From positions 1 to 20,811 of the forward strand of contig WIXG01000804.1 in the NCBI GenBank assembly GCA_009869945.1: a stretch of 20,811 nucleotides of DNA, in the 5' to 3' direction. Positions 1 through 10,000 of the stretch are shown piece after piece (position 1 is the stretch's first letter; every line of letters begins with the position of its first letter). Below the pieces are notes generated by a model that saw only the letters and a program-made list of their open reading frames with translations, was not told where the DNA came from and searched no databases. The position numbers and the translations under genes were made by a program. Source of the stretch: Mesaphorura yosii. Its lineage: Eukaryota > Arthropoda > Collembola > Poduromorpha > Tullbergiidae.

Positions 1-193
1 AAAACATTAAAATAAGCCGCCATCGCCTGCTCATCCATCATCCAATCATATCTGGCAAGTGAGGAGCGCCTGGTTGCTTAAGCCAGGAGGAGCCCTCAAA
101 AAGCAAATTGGTTTTGAGACCGATGAATATTTTATGCGCCAGAGTCGGTCGGAATTGCTATATTTGCATCTGCATTCTGACTGACTTTTGCAG

Positions 194-706
194 TCTGCAG
201 GCACGTCACAAAATGGATTCTTACTCACGATTCTTGCTTTGTCACTGCTGATAAGCTTCGTCCACAGTAAGAGTTTGGATTTGAGGCTCCGTGATTTGAG
301 CCAGTGCACATTCCATCTTTTGCAATTCGAATTCAACGTCGATTCAGGGGCAATCGCAGAATCCGTGATCCAGTCCAATCAGTACAGTCAGTTGTGGGGG
401 ATAGCGGAGGCCAATGCTCCAAGATTTGTCAACTTGAAGAATGCGACGGAAATTCAGTGTGTGATGCACGGATCAACAAAACAGTTAATTTCTACGAATC
501 GCGATTCTGCAACGTGCATCTGCTCATTCAACCCGATTTCTCCAACACACTTGCTCCCATTTACTAAGGGGATACAGGCAACGAATGAGGAGGATACTTA
601 CCTCATATTCATATCGAAAGACGCGCCAACGCCCCTGCCACACTTCATTACCTTAGCCCTTCAGCGGTTCAGCATTTCAGTAGCTCAGCAATTTAGGCTT
701 CAGTAA
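194..706 (+). CDS. Candidate coding exon, unknown secreted or membrane protein
   Basis: An open frame of about 170 codons runs to a stop at 704-706. It has no in-frame ATG near its left edge. Instead it follows a pyrimidine-rich tract ending in CAG at 191-193, which looks like a 3' splice site, so I read it as an internal or terminal exon rather than a whole gene. Its first residues form a signal-peptide-like hydrophobic run (GFLLTILALSLLISF) followed by a hydrophilic region with several cysteines and an N-linked glycosylation-type site (NAT). The arrangement faintly recalls the N-terminal ectodomain of arthropod ionotropic-receptor-like proteins, but I see no diagnostic motif and do not assign it. 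The last 20 or so codons fall inside the TTCAGC motif field and may not be real coding sequence. It could also be a chance frame. Confidence 0.28.
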   Translation, partial: SAGTSQNGFLLTILALSLLISFVHSKSLDLRLRDLSQCTFHLLQFEFNVDSGAIAESVIQSNQYSQLWGIAEANAPRFVNLKNATEIQCVMHGSTKQLISTNRDSATCICSFNPISPTHLLPFTKGIQATNEEDTYLIFISKDAPTPLPHFITLALQRFSISVAQQFRLQ

Positions 707-1000
707 TTGAGACATTCAAAATTTCAGCGATGCAGCACTTCAGTTTTTCAGCGATTCAGCTGTTCAGCACTAAGTAAGCCGAACCCATAGGTTGGCTGAA
801 CCGCCTAAGTTCTAAATTGCTGGTCTATTAAATTGTTTGCCTTTTGAATCGCTGAGTCGTTGCGGCGCCGATCTCTAAAAGAATTGAAACAGCGAAAAAC
901 TGAAGTAAAGAAATGCTGATATGCTTATATGCGAAATACCAGAAAGCTGAAAAACTAATTATCGCTGAACGGATTAATGCCCTCAGTTGAAACTGAAGTA
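655..1000. repeat. TTCAGC-motif field with inverted right half
   Basis: From 655 to about 770 the plus strand carries many TTCAGC or TTCAG words at irregular 6-20 base spacing. From about 790 to 975 the same words appear as the reverse complement (GCTGAA, CTGAA). Specific inverted pairs are CAGCAATTTAG at 686-696 against CTAAATTGCTG at 812-822, and ACTTCAGTTTTT at 737-748 against AAAAACTGAAGT at 895-906. This is a degenerate short-unit array folded back on itself, possibly a decayed foldback element or inverted satellite. Confidence 0.5.
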
Positions 1001-1005
1001 TTGCA

Positions 1006-2316
1006 TCTCCGTAGCCCATAGTCGCCGAGATAACTTAGAAGCACGATTCTTCCATGCCTTACCGGGAAATAACATGGGGGTCCTAAAACAAACCAAAAAT
1101 GGGTTGGAAAGCTGAGGTTGACGGCGAAAATTTGTCCTAACTCTAACTTAGCCTAGCCTGACAAACTTGTTTGGGGAAAAACAACAAGGTTTGAGCATGA
1201 ATTTAATGCAACCAAAATAGAATTAAGTTCCAGCATCGAAGTAATCAATTTATTGGGTCATAGTATAATTTGAACAATCAATTCCACTTGACACTTCCAA
1301 TGAAATCGAAACAAAAGAAATGGGTCGACTGTTGATGTCGTCCATGTTCCAAGTACCAATTACCAGTTTCAGTGAAAGGTTTGTTTGCAATTCGAGTGCA
1401 GATAAGAAAGGCAGGATAGAGTTATTACATGGGCATGTAACGCGCATTCTCAGATGTTTTTACTTTGCAAATAAGATATGATGACCTGAAATGTTCAAAT
1501 TAGAACTGACAAGTCAAAAGTGCCTGAACTGAATCTGCGAGACTGAAAGAGCAAGTGTAGAAATTTCTGAACGATCAGTAAACAAGTTCTCATGTCCTCA
1601 TTCCTCGTTATGTATACAATGGATGATATCTTCTGAATTTGCTTGCACAACCAAAGGAAATACAAACTAGCAAAATGAAACCGAGGTCAGAGTGCAGAGT
1701 TGACAACACGAAACGAGATCCAGTATAAATATAAATGCAATTATAAATTTGGATGTGGAAACTAAATTACTAACCAGCTCAAATTTATTCCTTTACCCTC
1801 ACCTGTTTATTGAGAAGCGGTGACTGTCTCGCACTCAACACTAGACATTTGAGTTTGCAGTGTCTCATCACAGATTCTTGCTTCTTAGTTGTCCTTTCAT
1901 TTTATTTAATTTCTTCTCACTCTTTTCTTGGGAAGAAATCCGCTAAATCAAGAGGTATCAGAACTTCCATCGTGTTCTACACGGTGCTCTACCGTCTAAG
2001 AGGACATAATTACAGAATCCGATCCGAATTATTGGAATTTCAGTGAAAAGCGTCCAGGAGTGGGGCGTGACCCCCTGTGGCTGTAGGCTGAGAAAGCTTC
2101 CCTGCAAGCTGCACCGATTTTGTGCATTCTCCTTTCTTTGTGTTGTATATTGAATCGTATTGTTGAGCTGTGGAATCTATTGAATGAATGCATCGCATCG
2201 TTGAACAGGAATCTGACCAGAGTACCTTTATCAATTGATTGTGGTTTAGTTAATTCGTGTGTCGATCAGCCTGCTGACTTACAGTTCCGATCTCCATTCT
2301 TCAATGTCAACGTGTC
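1006..2316. other. AT-rich intergenic sequence, no supported gene
   Basis: Stop codons are frequent in all frames and only short open frames (80 codons or fewer) occur, none with a recognisable motif. I see no tRNA, no array and no clear transposon ends. It may hold upstream regulatory DNA of the large gene starting at 4035. Confidence 0.4.
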
Positions 2317-2362
2317 CTTCAGTCGTGTCGTGTGAATTGTGAATGGAAATTGCAAAGTAAGT
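2317..2362 (+). promoter_or_regulatory. Possible initiator and first leader exon with splice donor
   Basis: TCAGT at 2319-2323 matches the arthropod-type initiator. It is followed by a short segment ending at a strong donor, AAA then GTAAGTGG, with the GT at 2357-2358. Together with the acceptor at 3925-3926 this would give a non-coding first exon of about 36 bases and a leader intron of about 1.57 kb for the giant gene. An ATG at 2344-2346 would begin a five-codon upstream frame ending across the splice. All of this is inference from signals; no TATA box was seen at the expected distance. Confidence 0.25.
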
Positions 2363-2665
2363 GGTGCCATTTGGATTCTGTCGCATCGTAATTCGTAACG
2401 CTATGCTAACATTTTACTTCATTTTAATCGCATTCCCATAAAACAACGGCAATGCGAGTATTCTCGTTTAAGAAGGGAACGACGCCAAGTGTTGGTCGCC
2501 TATTACACAATGGCTTACATTGACGAGTAGGTAATGGCGAAAGATGATCGTTTGAAAAATTATTTAACTGCAGGATAAACCTTCGAATTTTTATTGGGAT
2601 TTGAAGTTTGCGAAACGGATACGCTTTCACGTAGTGGACTACGCTGGACAAAGACCATTGCATGT

Positions 2666-2708
2666 AAAATCTCTATTCTGAAATTTTGAAATTTGAAATT
2701 GAGATTTT
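2666..2708. repeat. AT-rich foldback with TGAAATT units
   Basis: AAAATCTC at 2666-2673 is perfectly complementary to GAGATTTT at 2701-2708, with an imperfect stem continuing inward through repeated GAAATT/TGAAATTT words. Probably low-complexity DNA that can fold. Confidence 0.45.
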
Positions 2709-2909
2709 GAAAACTGAGCATGGTCACACTGAATTTGTTATGAATCAGGCCATTCCCGGTAATCCTCCCACGACCAAGCACCGAAAATATCGAGATTTAG
2801 ATCATAGATTGTTAAACATAGTTGACAAGTTTGGAACGATGAGTGCCTTTGAGTATCTTAAAGGAGTTGCATGTAATTTCAGTTACCATGTGTAGATTAT
2901 TTTCTCTTC

Positions 2910-3224
2910 TTATATTTGTACCTGTTTAGGCTGGTACGACACATTTAAATACGTATAAGATACTATCTTAAGGTAACGTTTGGCTCCACTGTGACTTTTC
3001 TTGGCGCGAGGGAACCGGGAACCATTGAAAGTTTGTTGTAATAAGGGGTTCACTTTTTTGTCATAAAGGTTCTCCAAGTCCTGTTCCTTAGTTTGATTAA
3101 TTAACTTCAGGAACGTATCATCATTAATTTGATCCCAATTATCGAGACAACTCAGGAGCTTTTTCGGCTGCCTGCTGCGCCAGCACATATTCGTGGAGTT
3201 AAGGCGATCGTCCAGCGCAGGCAT
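2910..3224 (-). CDS. Uncertain open frame of 104 codons
   Basis: It starts with a genuine ATG (complement of 3222-3224) and encodes a polar, lysine- and asparagine-rich product with a run of helix-like segments (for example DNWDQINDDTFLKLINQ). No family is recognised, there is no signal peptide or membrane segment, and no partner exon is evident. It lies on the strand opposite to the main gene, inside that gene's presumed leader intron. It could be an exon of a nested gene, a decayed transposon fragment or a chance frame. Confidence 0.15.
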   Translation of the reverse strand: MPALDDRLNSTNMCWRSRQPKKLLSCLDNWDQINDDTFLKLINQTKEQDLENLYDKKVNPLLQQTFNGSRFPRAKKSHSGAKRYLKIVSYTYLNVSYQPKQVQI

Positions 3225-3568
3225 TACAGCATCAGTTTTTCATCGGAACCAGATTTCGAGAAACCGATAGGCACTAGCTATCCGACACAGTATCTTTATG
3301 TTATAAGCATGATTATTTTTATTTTTATTAACGTGCAATAATATTCGTTTGACGTTTCATATTTTTGTTTTGCTGTTTTATCATTTGCTGTTATTGATTT
3401 GCTATGAAGATTTGCAGTAATTGGTTTGTGATTATTAATATGCGGATATTGATAGGCAGTCCTTTGTTTCGCGGGTATTGGGTAGAATCAGGCGACAGAC
3501 AACTTAACTTGGTTCGCTGAGTTGGCTGACCTTGAACTCAGCTACGGACAAGGCGATTAATGACAACG

Positions 3569-3593
3569 ACACACACACACACATTCACACACT
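3569..3593. repeat. AC dinucleotide microsatellite
   Basis: An ACACAC run of about 14 bases is interrupted by ATTC and then resumes. Such tracts are common in animal non-coding DNA and support the eukaryotic reading of the window. Confidence 0.85.
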
Positions 3594-3900
3594 TGTGCCA
3601 TATTGTGCTGTGTTGAGTTCAAGTTCAAGTGGGGTTGACAGATTTCTGAGCACAAAAACATCTGCAATGCCAATCCAGAACCATTGACGACTTACGTAAC
3701 TGAACTGAGTTGAGGAGTGAAACTTATCCATAAACATCACTTCACTCGCTCATCATCGTAACGCTTGCACATTTTCACATTACATAATGCACAATTTTCA
3801 TTTCTTATCGATGATGTTTAGAGTTAAAGACGCCAGACTGAATTCGCATAATTTACATTCCATAAATCTAAACTAATCAATGCATTTGCTGAACGGAGAT

Positions 3901-4037
3901 GTGCCTTCTTTCATTCTTTGTTGCAGTTGAGAATTAAGAGAAAAGAGAGAACCCACAAATACTTGAGCACTTCAGACTTCACACTAGAGCAGATCACCTT
4001 ATAATTACCTTTCTGATCGAATCGAGAGGCAAGCATG
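3901..4037 (+). promoter_or_regulatory. Leader 3' splice site and translation-start context
   Basis: A pyrimidine-rich tract ends in TTGCAG at 3921-3926, a textbook 3' splice site. The following 108 bases would be the 5' untranslated part of the exon holding the giant frame. The start codon at 4035-4037 sits in the context GGCAAGCATGT with A at -3, favourable for eukaryotic initiation. There is no purine-rich bacterial ribosome-binding site at the usual 5-9 base spacing. Confidence 0.4.
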
Positions 4038-7000
4038 TCTTTGGAGGACTACTTTCGGCGTCACTGCCATCGACCAACAACGGACTCGTCCGTTGTGCGG
4101 ACAGAATTGGAGTCTCTGCTGAAGAAACACAGACGATTGGATTTTGGCAAACAGGTTCCACTCAAAGCGCAAGCGGAAGGCAATGATTCGGAGATCCCGC
4201 AGTTTTCCACACTTGACTACTTGAAATACGTGGCGAGGAAGCACGGACTTCCCAGGGGCGGCGTCTTTCAACAACAACTCATCGGCGCCCTACACGACGA
4301 CTCTTCGTCGTCACGGATCCCTTTAAGGAACAGATTCCAGGTGGCACTGTGCCTGAAGTACGCGTTGTTGAAGGACGGAGAGTACATCAACATCGAGCAA
4401 TGTATTCGAGCCCTGAAATGCACCGCCGAGCTGAGAATTCGTTCCACGGACACGGGTGCCGGCAACTGGGCAGGGGCTCCTCACAGTGAAAACCACAACT
4501 CGGACGAGTTGACCCGGGCAATCTGCTCACAAATCATGCAGTGTGTCATCCAAATCATCCAAAACGAATCAAGCATCAAATTTGACGCAGCTCTGGTGCA
4601 AAACTTGGCCCAATTCGTGGGGCATGTCGACGCGACAACAAAGGCAAGCTTCCTGAAAGCAATGAAGGTCTGGGAAGAAGGCGCTGGTCTCAAGGCCACA
4701 GCCACTTCGGGTGACCCTTCAACTGATGACGTGAGCGCTATGTCACCAACTCCTGACACGGAGGACGGAATGATGCAATTTGGTGGTGGCATCCTGACCA
4801 AGGCAAGTGCGGCGGGCGTAGGGGGTGGTGGGGCTGGAGTTGCGGTAGCTGACGCGGTGAAGACTCAGCAAATCATGACATCAAATTACAAGCAGAATAT
4901 TTCAGAGAAGGACGAGATTGAAGCCATCAGTTTGGCCAAGGCGCTGAGCACTGGACGCACAAGTTCCGTCGGTTCAAGAGTTCAGAACAAAGTGAGCCCC
5001 GGCCAACGTCCTGGATCAGGGTCTCATCGCGGGTGGTTGTCGACGACTGGCGGAGACATCACCACACTGACCACACGCGCTGAGGGAGGGCAGTTGATTA
5101 CGGAAGACGATGTTGTGTGGTTGGTTGGGAAGACAGACTACGGAGTGTACGTGTCCAACACCACAATGACACTCTACGAACTTACGCGGGTCACCAAAAT
5201 ATTCCAACTCATTTCAAAGTATCAACGACTCGAACAGAAAACAATTAACGCGCTCGCGCACAATTTCTTCTCGGAGCGATTGGATTCGAGCTACGAGAAT
5301 GCGCGCCTGAATTTGATGCACGCATTCGAGACACACGTGGCCAAGTCGGGGTGCGTCCCCGAGAAAATGGCCAACACCCTGCTGGGTTTCAAGAAGGAGT
5401 GGACGTCGATGTGCACGGCGCCAATGCGAAGAATCGTGTGGCGTATTCTGGCGAAGGACGAGGCCAATTTGGAGGAGGCGTTCAGCATGGCGTTGAAGCA
5501 ACTGGGGGAGGCGGCCGACGAGGAGACGGAGAAGGAGGCCCTGGAATTTGTTGGCGCCCAAGTCGTGTTTGAGAAACAAGCGAAGCGACTCAACGAATTG
5601 TACAACTTTGTGGAGCGGCTGCTCAAAGTGGTGGTTGGCGACAAACTTTCGCTGTCACTTCGAATCGCAGCGGCGGAAATCATCGAAGACTTCTTGAGTT
5701 TTGAGGGGGAATGGCTGTCCGCCGTCTGGCAGTCCAAATATTTGGCGCTCTACAACGAATTGATGGAAATGTTGGAACCAGAAGACGAAAGGGACGAAGA
5801 TAGCGAAATTGTGAGGCTACAAATCGTGCTCATGCGCTCTGTTCTCAGGAATTTCGACAAACTAACCACTTTCGCGAATGTACCGAAGAATTATGCGCCT
5901 CCGAATGAAGACACGATTCGCATGCTCGTCGATATGTGCACCGAAAGTGGCGGCAACAAGGTGCTGAGTGTCGGGAGGAGGAAACTGGAGGCTCTGATCG
6001 CCGTCACACTGGGCAATCTGGTCAGTCAGTGCAAGTCAATGAACATTCGGATTCCTGACGCGTACAAATTGGCCTACAAATTGGTCAGGGCCGACTCTAT
6101 CGACGAAAATGGACATATCGTCCTAGAGGACGAGATCATGAAGCCGGGGGACGGAGACCAGAAGGGGGTCGGAGACGAAGAACAGGCGACGAAGGCGCGG
6201 GAGATGTCGAGTGATGCGAGAGCAGTGCAAATCTCGTCCATCGTCGCAAATATTTTCCTCAGCTCGTGCACGGGCCCTGACACCAAACCCCCGACCGACT
6301 CCTACTTCGCCCTTTTCTTTGACGCCCTCAACAACTCGTCGGACAAAACCACACGGATTCTTTGTGCAGAGACGCTGGCGCAGTTGTCCACCCACCACGC
6401 CCTGCCTGCCCACACTATGCACGAACTGCGTTACTTGGTCACTGACCCCGTCATCGACGTCCAGGTCCACGCCACCGTGGCCTACTGCCAAGTGGCCAGA
6501 AAGAATGCGACCTCCGTCACGCGTGAGGATCTGAACTGGATCAGCAAACTGTACGTCGTGGATCATGTACTCATGTTGGGGGACAAGAACCACGCGACCG
6601 CCATCAATGACGCCGTGTTGCACTGTCTGGGTGAGGCGTCTGGGAGACTTGAGTTCACGGAGGAGGTGTACCAACTGCTGACTGTGCTCCTGCAGCAGGG
6701 CGGAGGGGCAACGGCGGTGGCGGAGGTGATGGCGATGATCAGGGTGAACGTACTCTCACTCCAACATCCCCGACTTCCGCGCTACACGTTTGAGGTGATT
6801 GAGGAGATTTTGGTGAGCAACTGCGCCCACTTTGACTCGGCGCTCGAGTTGTTGGTGGCAGTGGCACGGATATTGGGCACTCACCTCGCCCCAGCCTCCA
6901 TCGACACGATCCATCAAACATTCCAGTTTCAAAAGAATTCCGCCACTCAACGCGAGCAGAGTTTCAGGGCTCTCGTGTTGGCCAGCAACAATCAGGAAGT

Positions 7001-10000
7001 GGCCACTCACATTTTCCAGGATTTGGACATGCAAATCATGGCCATGAATTTACAGGCGGATTTAGAGTGCACGCCAAACAGCGAAGATTGGCGGCGAGGC
7101 GCCTCCGCGACGTTGCAAAGTATTTTGGAGTACCAACGTGTTGGCCGTTTGTTGTCCAACCTCAACTTTTCTGTGCTTGCCACTTTGATGACGAAGGGCG
7201 TGTGCACGGAGGAAGTCGTCGAATGTCTCGTGCAGGCGGCAGAAAACAAACAGGGTCTCCCCGGCGAAGTAACCAAGGCCGCCTTGGACCCGAACTGGCA
7301 CGAAAAGGGGGGCGAAGTGCCTCTGCAGGTTCTGGCGCTTGCCTCCACGCTGGCCAGCAAATATCAAACTCTGCCGCAGCAGTTTCTCGCCAGTCTCGTC
7401 CAGCATTTCGACACGCTGACGTCGGGAGGTTGTGACATTGGTGACAGCGAAGAGTACGACAGAATGCTCTTCATTCTGGCCAAATTGGCACAAAATAAGT
7501 CGTCCGCCATTCCGGAGTCGGGGGAAGTGGCCCACCATTTCTGCATTCTTTACATGAATTCGTCAGCCGCCCGGCGCAAGCGTTTCGGCATCACCATGAA
7601 ACTGACCGCCGCTTTTGTGCGCGAAAGGAACGCACGTTCGGGGGCGTCGCCAGAGGCGAAAATGCGGGAGCTGCTTGGGAGATTTTGTTCATTTTGGAAG
7701 AAATCACACAGCCTTCATCATCGCCTTGAAATTCTGGCCGCCCTGCAAGGATTCGCGGCACAACAAACCCAGTCAATCGAATCGAGTCAAAAGAAGCAGC
7801 AGCAGAAAATCCACTCGGTGTTCATGAACGCCATTCAGGACCCGAACGCCCGAATTGTAGCCAAAGGACTCGACGGATTCATCGCGTTGAACTGGAATGG
7901 AGCCCCGTTCTGCGTAGAGCAGGATTTTCAGGCGCTCGCTTCACTTCTCTGCCACACAGACAACAAAGACAACATACGCATGCGGGACAGAATCTGGAAG
8001 TTTCTGCGCAACAACGAAACGAAGCTCCCGCCATCTTTGAAGCAGGAAATTCAATTGTTGGAACGAATCGAAAAGGCCAACGACTCTCAATTCTTGCAAG
8101 TCGCCAAATTGATGCATACAAAGGACGCGCACGCGGGAGGGCAGAGCCAGAAATTGAGGACCGCATTTCTGCAGAGTCAAGAGTTTAGTGGGCGACTCGA
8201 GTCAATCATTCGTCGTGACGTTGGTGGCAGCAAAAGTCGTCAGCGTGAATTGTGCACCGAAGCACTGCTTTTGTGCGAGGATTTGGCCGAAGAGTTGAAT
8301 GATGCGAGGCTCTTTGAGGCGGTGGGCGTGGCGATGGTCATGGCGGACTCAAATTCGGGCGAAGTGCAGGCGATTGGCTTGAGGATCTTTGAAAAGTTGG
8401 CGCGCAATCCCGACCTCTCCTCGTCCGCTTTGGTCACGGATACCCTTCTCAGCCATCTGTCCCTCATGCCCATCAACAACATCAAAAGCGTTCGCTTAGT
8501 GCTTCGAATGCTCGCCGTGCACGAAAAAAGGGCGGACAACCGTGGAGAAGTTCCGAGTGCAGAACTGCGCAGAATGAAGGCCACCTTCCAATTGCAGCGC
8601 CTTCTCTTTCGCGCAGACGAATACTCGCGTTCCGGGGCGAACACCGCGGCCGAATTGGACGCGATTGAACTGACGCTTATTGACTCACTTGACAACTCGG
8701 ACACCATCAGGCGCCTGGTGGCGTTTCTTATCACCCAAACGTCTAAAATATCGGCTCAACAAAGGACGGCACTTCTGGAACTTCTCTTCAGGAGCATTCT
8801 CAAGAATGAGACAGCGCCCCCGGACAGCGAAGTGTGCGCCCACGCCGGAAGGCTGGTCGAGGAGGAATTGCGCGGAAAAAAAGAACCGAGCGTGACATGC
8901 TTGGCGGTGTTCCAGGCACTAATTGAAAATGGACACACATTTGGCGACTTCGACTTGACAGCAATTCTGGAGGCACTGGCCGCAGCATTTTGGCAGCCCG
9001 CGCCTCAAACCCACTCGCTGAAATCCAAAATCCTGGCATGCATTTCTTCATCAATTTGTTCGGAGGCGCTTTCGTCACGTCGTGAGTGGGTTCCCTTTGT
9101 GGCGGTGCAACTGTTGCTGGACCAACTGAGAAGCGAAGCGCCAGAGTTACGAGAGACGAGCGTCCGCGCACTGACCACGCTGAAGGCTGCCCAAATCGCC
9201 TCCGGCGACGCTAAGTTGGATTGGGAGTCCCCGATGTCGCCGTCCTCCCTCCAAACACTTACGCACTCCGTCTTCGACCAAATATTCAGGGAAGAGGGCG
9301 AAGAGGACGCGCGCGCGCAGGAGTTGGACAAGGACCCAGAATTCGCATTCGAGTTGATCAAGTTGCTGTACTCGCTTCGACACTGGGACTTTGCCTGTCT
9401 TCGCCCCGTGAAGGACGACCGCGCCTTGTGGCGCCAAAACCTCATCACCTCCGACTTTCTGGAGACGCACTGCACGAGTGAGTCTGGCAAATTAGAGGCT
9501 GCACTCAGTCTCACCAAAATATTCCAGCAATTCGACGGGGTGGCTGCTGAGGGTTTGGTGCTTCAACTCAGGCGCCTCCTCAACGATAAAGAAGATGAAT
9601 CGTTCGTGTTGCGCGTGTTGGACGTCGTGGCGCAGTTCGAGGACGTTCACGAAGTGCGGGGAATTCTTGCCAAACTCGAAAGTCAAGATTTGCACAACCA
9701 CGACGCATTGTTGGCACTGCAAACTCAAAGAGTCGAGAAATGTCTGCGTGCAATTTGCACGTCGTTTTCGGTGTACGGAGAAATCCTACACCTTTACGCC
9801 CTCAAACTGGTGGCACTTGCGGGGGCAGAGTTCGCACTCGCACTGGTCCGGAGGGTCTTATTGGGGCGCCCAAAGGACGTGTCCGAACTGGACGAACTGC
9901 TCGTCTCCGTCAACAGAATCAAAGACAAAAGCGCCTTTCAATCCAAACAGTTCTGGGAATTTGTATTTGGCGGGGAAGACGACGTCGCAGCCGGGAAAGC

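Larger units (their letters stand above)
2357..3926 (+). other. Putative leader intron, otherwise empty of genes
   Basis: The stretch is bounded by a GTAAGT donor and a TTCATTCTTTGTTGCAG-type acceptor on the plus strand. Within it are a hairpin-like low-complexity block (2666-2708), one minus-strand frame of 104 codons (2910-3224) and an AC microsatellite. No plus-strand coding region is convincing. The two signals may belong to different transcripts. Confidence 0.25.
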
